Source: Salvator merianae (Eukaryota; Chordata; Lepidosauria; Squamata; Teiidae). From it: DNA of 64,000 bases. The stretch is taken from positions 137,589,510-137,653,509 of the forward strand of contig QVOM02000034.1 in assembly GCA_003586115.2 (NCBI GenBank). Direction: 5' to 3'. The translations under genes were made by a program, and so were the position numbers. Below, piece after piece: positions 45,978 to 57,400 of this stretch (position 1 is the stretch's first letter; each line of letters starts with the position of its first letter). A model generated the notes under the pieces. The model searched no databases and was not told the DNA's origin. It was given only the letters and a program-made list of their open reading frames with translations.

Positions 45978-46085
45978 ACTTTGTCTGCAATGAACAAACT
46001 GCAGACTGGGCTTGTATACACAAAATGGTACCCTAGCCTAATGTAGCTGTAGACCTTGACATCAAGGTCTACAAGCAATCCAAGG

Positions 46086-46435
46086 TCAGTATATCAGACC
46101 ACCAAGACATGAGGATGGCACACTCTTGTGGCCTGGTATGCCCTGGGGATCCATTTCAGCAGTGTTCCAGGAAACGCTGCCAAAAGTATGTCTGGCCTGA
46201 AAACAGTCAGACTGGAAAGTTTGAAGATAAGTATTTCCATTCCCAGCCTTTGAGGCCTTGGTGCTGCCTCTGAGGGCTCTTTGGAGCCAGCAGCTGAGCA
46301 TGGAGCAGAATGGGTTATCTGAATGTGGACGGCCCTGTTTTAACCCATTTCAGCATGGGATGGGTTGCTTGTTCTGGGAGAGGGTGTCCTGTCCTGACCT
46401 GGAACAGAGAAAGTAAGTATGGAAAGGTCCTCAGA
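46086..46435. mobile_element. MITE remnant of the 446-bp family
   Basis: Shares GGCTCTTTGGAGCCAGCAGC, GAGCAGAATGGGTTATCTGAATG and GGGATGGGTTGC with 43216-43661 (reverse) and 6700-6760. The right end is GTAAGTATGGAAAGGTCC. Confidence 0.65.
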
Positions 46436-46549
46436 CACTGGGGAACTCTCGCTCACTGGGCTTGAGGTTTGCATGGGTCAGGACATACAGTTATGCAGAT
46501 GGCCCTCAATTCTGCTCCTGGAACAAACAAGCGCTCCAGCCAAGGACCA

Positions 46550-46945
46550 GTGCCCTTTGTGCATGTCACATAGTTCGCACTTTAGTGCTAATAAGTGTCT
46601 AGATGCTGACAAGCACAGTGCATCTGGATTCTGTGGCGGTCCTAGCATTCAGGAGCATCTGCAGATGCTCCTGAACACTACTAGTTGTGGGCAACTAAAT
46701 CATTGTCCACAGCTGTACAAGAGCAGCTGGATTGCTCCCGGCAAGCAGCGTTCACACCTGCTTCCAGCTGTGAATGCTGCAGGACATGGCACAGCACGAC
46801 TGTGTCTATGCAGTTGCACACGACATCTGCTTTTGGCATGGCCATTGCCAGATGTTTCCGTGGCTGCTGTCATGGCAGGTGTCTGGCATTCACATTGAGA
46901 GTGCTGGAAATGTGGTTCTGGGCCTCGAAGTGCAGATGGCTACAC
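46550..46945. mobile_element. MITE remnant, relative of the 8.83-kb element
   Basis: AGTTCGCACTTTAGTGCTAATAAG.GTCTAGATGCT parallels 8834-8880. It contains several short inverted repeats (for example GGCATGGCCATTGCC). A 159-codon frame crosses it but is not coding-like. Confidence 0.45.
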
Positions 46946-47737
46946 CACGGGGTCCATTCTATCTTATAATAGTGGTCTATTCACTTTGATGCTTATCTGA
47001 TTTGCTTTCTGCTACTCTGTATACTCTCCAGCTCTCGATATTTCTCACCTCTCATACTTGCTTTTTTTTTAAAAAAAAAATAAGATGCCAAATTGCCCAA
47101 AACAAGGGAAAAAAATCAAGAAGTTTTTTTAAATGCCCAGTGGAACATGTAGTCTAGGCCGATGGTGGCTGCATTTCTTGCTATCCTTCCCTTTTTCTAC
47201 ACGATCCTTTCATTGGGGGAGGAGATGATAGGTACTGGAATTTGCAAGACCTGTACCCTGACTAGGGCGCAGTATTATGACTGCTGGCAGAGAAGAAAAT
47301 TTTCCAGGCAGTTTTTCATGAGTTGTGCTCAGCATTATTTACAACTGGAGAGCCCAGTATTTATACACAATGTCTTGATTTGCCAGATGCAAATTACATT
47401 CTGCAAAACCAGGGAGAGGCCCCATGGTGCATTGACTGCTCTACGTTTGCAGTTGGAGCTCATGGTGTCTGAGCATGATCAATGAGATCGCTACCTGAAA
47501 ATATGCACTGCTCAGCTGAAAATACCCTGTCTACGTATCCTGTCCTTTGCAGCCAAGAATCTTCAGAGGCCTAGGCAGGATTTGTGCAGGAAGTGCTACA
47601 ACTCCGGAGCCTCCCCCCTTTCACATTAAAACAATAGTGCTGCAGCTGTAGCTCTGTTTTTAATGCAGAGGCTCCTGCCTGCATGCCTCCGCTTCCTGCT
47701 GTTAATTGCAAACACTGTTTTTCAAAATCAACAGTAG
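46946..47737. other. No recognised feature
   Basis: Contains T9A10 at about 47062-47081. Nothing else stands out. Confidence 0.4.
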
Positions 47738-47961
47738 CGGCCCAGCCACACCTAAGTTTTATTCCAGCTTCGGTCCACTTTCAGACTGAGAGAAACACAT
47801 CAGTGAATTAATAAGATGTTTTCTTTCATCATTATCTAACTCAGAAAATCCACCTTTGGGTTAGATAATGTGGAAAGCAAATGATTCAACACTTTGCTGA
47901 TGTGTTCTTTCAGTCCAAAAGTGGACCGAAGCTGGATTAAAATGTAGGTGTGACTGGGCCC
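47738..47961. mobile_element. 224-bp palindromic MITE with TAG target duplication
   Basis: The ends CGGCCCAGCCACACCTAAG and GTAGGTGTGACTGGGCCC pair, and inward AGCTTCGGTCCACTTT pairs with AAGTGGACCGAAGCT. Loops are AT-rich (CTAACTCAG..GGTTAGATAATG). TAG lies at 47735-47737 and 47962-47964. Confidence 0.9.
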
Positions 47962-47964
47962 TAG

Positions 47965-49066
47965 GAAGAGTGATTTGAAGAGCTCTGAGAGCTCTTTAAA
48001 CCATTGTGCTGCTACAGCACCATTAAGGTGCTTCCTTCACATTAATTGCTCAACAAATGGGGCGGTGTCATGTAGACATTGTTCCCTCCTTGCGTATTCA
48101 AAATATCAGATAGGCACTACCTCATTCTAGCCATTTGGTCTGTGGCTGACATGATGCAAATAGGGTGATCCAATTCATGTTGTATCCCATTTGGAAAACA
48201 ACTTTGACTCAACTTGGTACTTCCTTACTTTGGTACAGAGGGAGCATAATTTCAGTTCAGTTCTTTTGACTATTCATACAATCAGGTGTTTGGGTGGCTG
48301 GAAAGCAACATATTCAATGCAGACAAGAGATTATTCCTCTGACCATTCTCTGTGACACTTCCATCATGAGCTTTCCTATCTAGAAAACACAGTGGAGGGC
48401 CAAGAATGCCATCTTTACGCTTTTTGTACATTTTAAAAAAGAAGTAGAGTACATCCAGACTTTCTTTTGAATGAAGAGAATTTGAATTCATATTTCTTTT
48501 GAATTTTACCTAAGCAAAATGATGAAAAAATGACCTTTGCTGTTCCAGAGACTTTAAGATGAACTCTTCCTGATGTTGTCCAGGAAGTGGTTGCTAGGCA
48601 ATGGCCAAGGGTATATTTTCCAGCCTCCTTCACTTAAACTGAATCAAATGGCCTTTCGTTGCACTGGAACTCTTCATGAGGCTAGTTTTGGTGGTTCGTT
48701 TATCTGCCATTCATACACAGTGAAAGATACTGAAAATTTCAATGTATTTAGATACCTGTTAGTTGATATGATCAATATTTGCCTTTTAAAGGCAGTTGAG
48801 GGAAATAAAAATGTAAGATATCAGAAATTAAACGGACCTCTTGTAGCAGATACCATGGAAAATAAACTCCTTCTTTGCTCTGCAAATATTTACAAGGCAA
48901 TATTTATGAGCTGGTTTAAAGGTAACAATGCCTTACTATGATGCCAATAGGAAGGTTAACCATATTAGTATCCAAAAAGCACCATTCTCAAATTTAAATA
49001 CAAATCATGTACAGTGCACTATCTAGAACACTGAAATGTCCAAAACTACTAATAGCAGTAGAACAT
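47965..49066. other. No recognised feature
   Basis: AT-rich spacer. Confidence 0.4.
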
Positions 49067-49068
49067 AA

Positions 49069-50164
49069 GGGATGTTTTTGCACTTACAATAGTGGAATGT
49101 TCTAACTAGGAGGGCTCAGGCTGATCAGGTTCAAGTACAGCGAGGAACATTCACACTGGGCCTTTTCGCACTGAGCTCCGTAGTCCGTTCCCAGTAGTTG
49201 GCTTCGGACCGGAGGGGCTGGAGAACGCCGGCTGCCATTTGCACTCCCAGCCAGAGGAACGGACCCGAAGCCAACCAGCAGAAGGAACAGTGCGAATGGC
49301 AGCCGCTAGTTCGGTACCGCACTCCGTACTATCGAGCTCCGCTTCATAACCAGAGGGCTCCTTACGGAGCCGGCTTCGTAACGGCAGCTAGGCTGCCATG
49401 CCCAAAGGGCTATCCCGGGCACAAAGCATCGTACCGGGGTGTGAAGCTTCGTACCAGGGTGTGAAGCTTCGGACCACGCATGCGCAGCCACGCCAGCCAC
49501 GCCCGGCCGCCATTTCAAACACCGACGGGAGTGCGAAAGCACCGTACCCGATCTTTGCTCCATCGCGCAGGTCGGAATGAAAACAAGCTTTTACTTGTCT
49601 TGCCTTACCCAGGATCAGGTACGAATCGGGTACGAAGTGGTTCGGATCGGGTGAGGCGCGCGCCCGCGGCAGTGCGAAAGCTGCGTTCCAGTGAACGGAC
49701 AGGAACGTTCTACTCGCTAAGTGCGAAAAGGCCCAATGTCAGCGCTGGAACACTCCTTGAGCTGACTAGCTGGGGAAGAATTGCGAATGGGAGTGCACAA
49801 GTTAGGTAGCTCGGTTTGGAAGCAGAGGAGCATGTCTGGAGATATGTCCAGAATGGCGGCCAGGTTCCAAACCCCTAAGTCCGAACCTGGATCCAAAGCA
49901 TCTGGTGGTCCAGCCATGCCTGCATACTCCATGCCTCCTTGCCTTCCAACCTCAGAAGTGGTGTGAGTGCACCGTTCCTGATCCTCACTGGACAGCTTTA
50001 GTCAGCTTCCAGACTACAGTTTTCTTGACCAGTTCAATTCGGCTTCAGCTGAGCTTCAGGTGGGCTTTGGTGAGTTTCCAGCCAGCTGGACCTGTTTCTA
50101 GGTGCAAATGGTCCATTCCAGCAAGTGACCTGAAACATTCCACTCGCTAAATGTGAATAGGCCC
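49069..50164. mobile_element. MITE (outer), copy of 35178-35705, split by 49158-49734
   Basis: The left end GATGTTTTTGCACTTACAATAG and right end CTCGCTAAATGTGAATAGGCCC flank text matching the 35.2-35.7 kb element on both sides of the insertion. Confidence 0.85.
49158..49734. mobile_element. 577-bp CpG-rich MITE, nested, apparently young
   Basis: The termini GGGCCTTTTCGCACT and AGTGCGAAAAGGCCC are perfect inverted repeats. Flanks ACT (49155-49157) and AAT (49735-49737) are a 3-bp duplication with one change. CpG density is very high for its surroundings. Internal features are an inverted repeat GTTGGCTTCGG/CCGAAGCCAAC (about 49198-49278), a duplicated TGTGAAGCTTCG block (49439-49472), and ACGCATGCGCA (NRF1-like) near CGGCCGCCATTTC (YY1-like) at about 49477-49516. 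It has no coding capacity. Confidence 0.88.
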
Positions 50165-51169
50165 AGGGTTACTGTGCAGTAAAAGATAGGTAAATAGTTG
50201 TAATATAGATAATATTAATAATGCACTCAGAACTGATACTAATAATTATTAACATTAAATTGTGTGCTTCCATTAGCAAACACTGGTATTTCACATGTCT
50301 AAGTTAAAAAAGAATTTGCAATATTACGAAAGACAGCTTAAGATACCCAGCAAAGACTTAGGGGCTGCATCCATACCAGGTGAACAAAGCAACTGGTGAG
50401 GGACCAAGAGTCATGGTGCCCCCACATTGGTGATGCTCATGGAAGCAGCCAGACAGTGGCCTTGGGAGTGTCTTTCCTGCAGCAGGAAGAATGTGTCAGA
50501 ATATAGAAATCATATAGGCCATAAGCTAATGCCAGTTCGCTAAATAGAAAGTTACTGAACAAACTAACATCCTGGTATGTTGTAATGTTTTGTCTAGCAA
50601 GTAGATTACAAACTAACCTGTGTAAACATGGCAGAGCCTAAGCGTGAGGAAGGCATATGTTTATAAACGGATATAGAATGAAAACAAGCAATAGCAATGA
50701 TGTAATCCTACGCCTGGCTATTATATGTACCTGAAGCTTCCATTGATTATATTGTTCAATCATGATGTATCTGTGAGTCTATGAGTATGACTAACTGAAG
50801 ATTGATCTGATGCTGTAACTACAATGTACAGTGAACCTGCTTTTTAACCTGCTTAGCTATTTTTACTATGGAACCAAGCTACAATACAGATAGAGCTTTA
50901 TAGATAATTCTGCTGCATACAGAGTTTATTTTTCTACTTCACGGGAACATCTATAAGTCTTCCGCGAAATGCAATGCACACTCTGACAGAATGTCTCTGA
51001 GGGCACTACTGTAAAGATGGTAGTGGCAGGATAAGCATGCATGTCCTGAAATAGGGCTGTGCTGTAACTTCAAAACTGGCATTAAAGTCTGTGAGGAGGT
51101 GCCCGTAAGTGCTCCAAGTCACTCATCTTGGAGATGCAGTGCTTCAACAACCATACCATTGAGACTTTG
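50165..51169. other. No recognised feature
   Basis: A GGGGCTGCATCCATACC motif at 50362 resembles the GGCTGYATCCAGA terminus of the 8204-8331 family but no partner end was found. Confidence 0.4.
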
Positions 51170-51440
51170 GGAAGAAACAAAGGCTATGCACACATCTCCC
51201 TGTTCCAGTTAAGCAGGGGAACTCATTTCAGTGGTGCACCAAACTGTGCTGCTGAAATGGGTTCCCTGAAGCTCCAAGATCAGGAACTTTCATTCCTGAC
51301 TATCAGAGCCCTCACAGCAGGTTCCAAAGCAATGTGAGGCAGCATGGGACCTGTCCTAGAACAGGCCATCCAAGTGCAGATGATCTTGTTCTGTGACAGC
51401 TCTAGCATAGAATCTGTTCCAGTGCAGAAATGGCCAAAGT
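51170..51440. mobile_element. MITE remnant, right end
   Basis: The right end TTCCAGTGCAGAAATGGCC and internal GTTCTGTGACAG..CATCCAAGTGCAGAT parallel the 446-bp family. The left side is indistinct. Confidence 0.45.
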
Positions 51441-53645
51441 GCATTCATAAAGTTAACAAAATAGTTGTTGCAGGGTTGATTTTCTCTTAGTTTATATGTA
51501 CGAAAAGAATCCTCCCAAACCTCAGAGATAACAAAGACTATGAATTCTGGAATATCATTCCTTTGTAACTCAGAACACTTCCTTGAACATGATTTGGTTA
51601 AAGAGGGACATACTCCCTAGCAAACATGTATGGGACTACAGCCAATTTCTTTTCTGTAGAACATTTCCTGCTCATTCAATAACATGTTTCACGGGCAATT
51701 GTGCTGCTGCTGAGCTGGATTGTATAGGGCACATACATAAAGGGAGATCAGAGAGTATGTAGTTATATGAATGAAGGATGTCTCTTTTGAGACACTTTTG
51801 AGATCCACTGTCCAGTTGGATTTCAGGAAATTCTCATCTGGCTTGTAACTGATACTGTAACAGCTGTTTTTCATTCAATAGAATGAAATGTTAAAAACCA
51901 GTGCACCGTACGTTTCAGCTATAGGTGCTTTCCTACCCCCTACTTCGTGGAAGGATCAACAAAAATAATTTCCCACCTGCCACAGGGGGAAGGGCTGATA
52001 AATGAAATGATGAAAGATTGGATCATGAAGTCAGAGTCTAGCTGGAAATGGATAACTCCATTTGACAAACCTAGGCCTTTTCCTACAATTCTCAATCTCT
52101 GTTTGTCACAGTTAGTATAAACAGATGGTTTATACATCAGTCTTAGTTTACTCTTGTTCAGTATTATATTGTGTACTAATTTCATAGCTGCTGATTCTTA
52201 TGAAAGCTTATCATGTTTTCTCCTAAAAGGATAATTCCTTGGAGCTACCTAGAATTATCAGTGATAAGGAGAACAGGCATAACAATGAACTGAGACTTTG
52301 GCTTTTGGCACCTGTGGGTTATTTAGTTGCACACTTGTTCAAGACTGAACATCTGTGGATTTCTTTGAAGACGTATGCACAGTCCTCTCTCTTGCTCAGT
52401 CCCCAGGACATTGCTTTCGTGTTGTTGTGAAGGGAAATGCAGGTCTTTGATTGAAGCTTAGGAGAAAGTTCAGAGTGAACTCTGTGCAAGATCTTCATTA
52501 TGGTGGATTTTGGCAAGCATTTTGGTCCTGGAAATGAGAAGCATACTGTTCCTACAACCGTTTGTTTCCACCCGTGCTAACATCAAAGTTGGTGAAATTT
52601 TGTTCCCTAAGCTTTGATATTTCTCCAAGAGTGACCTCATTGGTCATTTTCTGTATCTTTGAAAATAGGGTGGGCAGATGACTGGGAGGAAAGCAGCACA
52701 GATACATTTTCAAAACACTGGTGGGACACAAGGGTGGCAGAAAGTGCTATCAGAGTGCACGAAATGCACCTCTGGCAGCACTTTTCACCCTACAGCAGGA
52801 TGGTGGCCCAATGAGTGGGTTCATGCACTGTTGGTGCCCTTTAGGCTCCTTCATGGCACCAAAAATGCACTGTATGGATCCTACCACTAGTAGATGCTTT
52901 CTAGATGTCTGTACAGCTAGCCAGCTTTTTTCTTTTTAAAAGACATGATTAACAGGTTTTTCAGCACAGAAAACCTAATCCGATTCCATGACAGCTTCTG
53001 CATGGTCCATTTGGACCATCCCAGCTGCCTCCTCAGAATGAGGGATCCACTCTACAGGGTATGTGCTTGCCTCTTTACCCCGGTGGCTTGTGCCCAGGAG
53101 TGCTCCAGAAACTTTAAAGTGATCTCCTTTCCATTCCCAGGCCATGGTCTTCAGCCACCAACATACAGGCAGGTGGTGTCCATGTGGTGCATGGAACCTG
53201 TGCCATTTTTCCAAGATCCCAAAATGATCCACTTCTGATAAATTCCTCACTCAGCCTGCAATGAAGGTTTCCCTCCAATGGTAGGTTGTGATGGGGCCAC
53301 ACCAATGTAGGCAGCCAATGGAGTACTCCACCTTGCCCCATCCTATTTCTGGCCCAAACTGAGCAATTCATTCCAGGAGAGGCCCATGCATCATGTGTCA
53401 AAAGATATGATTTAGAAAATGCCCATGATTCTTAGCAACACCAGCTGCTCCAAGCACCTGTTTCTATCAAAGAGAGACCTCTTCCTTTGTTTTAGTATCA
53501 GCTTCCACTCCTCCTTATTAGCACTTCCTTGCAGTTTGTAAAAGGAAGTGCAAGATGATAAGGAACTGTGAAAGCCATTGGACATTAATGATTGATCTTC
53601 GTATATTGCATTTACTAAGTCTGTAAAAGGGAAGATGTAATTTTG
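51441..53645. other. No recognised gene
   Basis: The part at about 52540-52880 shows weak similarity in order and wording to 54640-54960 (GTTCCC..GTTTTGATRTTTCT.CCA..GTCAGAGTGC), possibly another MITE family. No ends were defined. Confidence 0.35.
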
Positions 53646-53647
53646 AC

Positions 53648-54500
53648 ATAGAATTATAGAACATAGAGTTGGAAGGGACCACCAGGCTCATTCAGTCTAA
53701 TGCCCTACTTAATAGAGGATTCACTAAACCATCCCAGATGGTTGTCCAGCCTCTGCTTGAAGACCTCCAGTGAAAGAGAGCTCACCACCTCCTGTGGCAG
53801 CCTGTCCCGCTGACTGATTGCCCATACTGTCAGAAGTTTTTTCTAATCTCTAATCTGTATCTACTTCCTTGCAGTTTCATCCCATTGCTTCTAGTCCTTC
53901 CGTCTTGTGCAAATAAGAACAGGACTGATCCCTCCGCAGTATGACAGCCCTTCATATACTGTATGTCTCTCCTTAGTTGTCTCTTTTGTAGGCTAAACAT
54001 GCCATGCCCATGTAGGACATCGTTAGCAGACCACTCACAATCCTGATAGCCCTATTTTGAATTTGTTCAGTTTGTCATTTTTAAATAAATATGAGTGCCC
54101 AGAACTGAACGCAGTACTCTAGATGAGGTCTGACCGAAGTAAAGTAAAGGAGGAATTGCTTCTCATTATCTAGACTTTATACTCCCTGTAATACATCCCA
54201 GGATGGTGTTTGCCTTTTTTTTGCAGCTTCATCATACTGTTGACTCATGTTCAGTCTATGATTCCAGGTCTTTCTCAGATGTGCTGCTGCTCAAACATAT
54301 TCCCCCCATTCTGTATTTTTTCCCATTTTCTTATCCATTTCTTCGTTTTACATACCATTCTGTTAACTTCAGCTCACTGTTCAAGCTTGCCTAGATCTTT
54401 TTGAATGCTCCCCCCCTCTTCCCTAGTGATAGCAACTTCTAGCTTTGTGTCATCTGCAGATTTGATCAGCAACCTCTCAGTTCCCTCATCCACGCCACTG
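53648..54500 (-). pseudogene. CR1 LINE, 3' portion (copy 3)
   Basis: The 3' end begins ATAGAATTATAGAACATAGAGTTGG on the plus strand and the whole follows the same order as 32974-33740: GGTTGTCCAGCCTCTGCTTGAAGACC, ATCCCATTGCTTCTAGTCCTTCC, TCTAGATGAGGTCTGACC, ATCCCAGGATGGTGTTTGCC. It is decayed, with several indels, so no long frame remains. Further text to about 54500 extends more 5' than copy 1 does. Confidence 0.9.
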
Positions 54501-56670
54501 GAATCTAAGTGCCCGTGAAGAAAGGCCCTTAGTCTGTGTTCAAAATGCTTCTATTGTGTTGGTGGTGATTTAGGCAGTATCTGTGTGATGGTGTATTCCA
54601 CCACTTTTAGGGCCTGAGTACTTACTCTTCGTTTCAAAATGGGAAGTATACTGTTCACACACATACTCATGGTTATTTGAGTGTCAGTGCTGGGGAACGT
54701 TTGTCCCCAGTTTTGATGTTTCTGCCAGGATCTATTTTCAAAGACAGAGGATGTGGCCCAGATCTTGGCCATTTTCTGCTTCTGCAAATGTTGGCTCAAG
54801 CAGTGGAATGGCAATAAACTGCTTCGAGGTAAGTCCACACAGTGCTGCTGTCAGAGTGCCTTCTCCAGTGAGAAGTGCTTCTAAAGGCTACTTCTACCCC
54901 TTTATAGCAGCATGGGATGTCCCATGGTGCCATTACTATACCATGAAGATTTTGCCTTAGTTTCCCTGCTTTCTGCTTTGAAGGGGATCATACTCACTTC
55001 TTTTATCCCAATATCATTCTGATAGGTTCTTCGGTTTTTTTGTTAGTTTCAAAATCTGCAGAGCTTATTTATCTAGAGATGGTAATGGAATACTGACACC
55101 ATACGTTTAATACAGGACGTGGGGGCTTTTTTATGCCACGGCCTCCTTTAAAAGCTAATGTTAATCTTCAGCCACCAGGCTTGTCAGCAGCAGTCTGTGG
55201 AACAAGGTGTAAAGGATGATGGGGCAAAACAAGGCTTTGGTTGGAAGCTTCCTTTGATCTTGCTGAGTCATTTTTCAGTCTATGATAGATCTAATTTCAG
55301 TTTGATGAGCACAGAGAGAGCCTCAGATTGGAACTTTGCCTTGTTCCCTTTGCCATCCTGGAAGCAATCCCTTGATTCATGAAAATGTGCTCATTTTGAC
55401 AAGAGCTTGTAACTGTTCCGGGCCAAGACACGCATGTTCTTCATTTCACTTATTTGTGCATTCATTTGCTTGTTCATTCATCTTTCAATATGGTTTGGTT
55501 CGTTCAGGATTGCCTCACAGTGAAAAGTGCCCCAAATGTGGTAGCGGTAAATAGCTTATTTTGTAAAGGAGTATGACCAGTCCTCCAACCAATTGTGTCG
55601 ATCACCGTCCCACAGAACGTTTATTCTGTGAGGGAAACTAATAGATATGTATGTATTTGCCCTGGTAGCTAACTCCCAGAGCATGAAACATTGCAACTCT
55701 GTTGGCAGAAATGAGCATGAGTTTTGTCAAGGATTTGATGTGGGGAGGGGCCTTGGGGGAAGTCACAGAATTCTCTAATAAACCTGATTCTGCTGAGAAT
55801 ACATTTTACAAACATGCAGCTAAGTTGGCTCCTTTTGTCAAGGGGTTTGTTAAGCATTAGTGAAAGAATGCCATGCTCCAGCCTGCACGGTATGAAACCT
55901 AATTCTTCCCCTTTCTGGAGCCATGGCATGGGGTGTTTAATTTTTCTTTCTCAGTAGGGCTGCAGGCCCTCTGGTACTCCAGCCAAAAACCACTCATATT
56001 TTTGCAGGCTTAGCCCCAACTTGGTTGCCAGGCAGTAAAGTGGACGCTTGTCCACCACAGGGGGGAAAGGTGGGAGAAAAGGGTTGTACTAGCGACTCCA
56101 AAAAAGCTCCTTTTCAGACCCTTGGGTTGACAATAGTTATGTTTTATTTACAGGAATAAAAAATCACAAAGATTTAAAATGTTGGCCATATTAAACTAAA
56201 TCTTCCAAACTCTTTCCCGCTTAGGATGAAGAATGAATCAAACTTGAGGCAATCTGAGCCACGAGTTTCACTGAAGAGGTTAGAAAGATCCCTTCTGAAC
56301 ATGGACTTTTGTTCAGTACAAAATTGCTAACAATTCTATAAGTTCCTCTTTCCTTTAAGGCTCACCATTTGGTACAGTGAGCACAGATACATGGCTTCAG
56401 GCACCTATCTGGCCTATGATATTCACCATGCTGTCAACATACATCCAATATAGATATGGTACCCAAGTCGGTTCTCTGAACAAGGCCAGAAGCTCTGCAA
56501 AATGGTTTCTTCTTTATTAGTTTTTTGCAGATTCTTAATGCAGCCTGCATACAAATTATATATGTATATATATGGAATGTGGATATGTTAGTAGAAAGAG
56601 TCAGTCCAATAATTTTTTGATGCCAGTAATGAAGTAAAGACAATCTCCTTTCCCCTTCCATCTGACTGGC
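54501..56670. other. No recognised gene
   Basis: AT-moderate spacer. The short TATATATGTATATATATGG tract is at about 56557-56576. Confidence 0.4.
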
Positions 56671-56673
56671 TTA

Positions 56674-57153
56674 GGCTGCCTCCAGATGTCACTTACTTAT
56701 TCCCCTATATTTGGATATTTCAGAATAGAGATGTGCAAAATTTGATTTGCATTCGCAAATTCAGTGGAAAAATTTGTATCTATGGGTATTTGTATTGAAA
56801 CAAAAATGGTGGTTTTTTTTAGCATATCCAAAATTCCAATTGAAACAGAGCACCCTGCTACTTGCAAAGATGAAATCTTCGATTTAAAATTCACATTTTC
56901 ACTGTGTTTTGCACATTAAAAGGGCTTTTTCAATGGGAAAATGATATTTTGCTATGTGAAAAAGCGCAATCAATGTGAAAACCTGGTGTTTTGGTTAAAC
57001 TTTCTGTCAACAAAACAAATAAACAATGTTTTGCTTTGATGGTGAAATGAACACACAATTTTTTTTCATGCACATCTCTATTCCAGAATATCCATGCTTT
57101 AATCCAGAGTATCTAAATATAGCAGAACAAGTAATTGACGTTTGGATGCAGCC
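56674..57153. mobile_element. MITE (outer) of the 8204-8331 family with TTA duplication
   Basis: Ends GGCTGCCTCCAGATGTCACT and TTGACGTTTGGATGCAGCC; TTA at 56671-56673 and 57154-57156. With 56728-57078 removed the remainder is about 130 bp and aligns end to end with 8204-8331. Confidence 0.9.
56728..57078. mobile_element. 351-bp element with TA duplication, nested
   Basis: Ends GAGATGTGCA and TGCACATCTC are perfect inverted repeats flanked by TA at 56726-56727 and 57079-57080. The interior is AT-rich with TTCGCAAATTC- and GTGAAAAAGCGC-like motifs. A TA duplication would fit a Tc1/mariner-group or other TA-targeting transposase. A relative may sit at 16815-17137. Confidence 0.82.
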
Positions 57154-57274
57154 TTAAAGACTGAAGCCTTGCGATGGAGAAGCATCCTTCACCTCATTTG
57201 AAGCATAGGGGAGATGCTTAGGAGGAATAGCCCTGACTTGCTATTTCTGTCCTCCATTATTTGCTGACTAAAGC

Positions 57275-57400
57275 AGTCCATTTGCAAAGTCATCATCATC
57301 ATGATCTCTGTGATTATCATCAATGCATTTGCATACCACTTTTTCAAATAAAGAATGCTCAGGGTGGATTATAGCAATAGCAGAACCAAAAAAAATGTAA
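57275..57400 (-). mobile_element. CR1/L2-like 3' tail fragment
   Basis: The antisense text CATTTGCATACCACTTTTTCAAATAAAGAATGCTCAGGGTGG corresponds to the common sauropsid LINE tail CCACCCTGAGC..GGGCGGTATACAAATG. It abuts a (CAT)n tract. Confidence 0.55.

Noticed and set aside
46419..46898. 159-codon forward frame
   Set aside because: It crosses MITE-like sequence with inverted repeats and shows no protein family features.
47062..47081. T9A10 run as a possible terminator or origin
   Set aside because: A plain homopolymer pair in a vertebrate genome, with no gene or element next to it.
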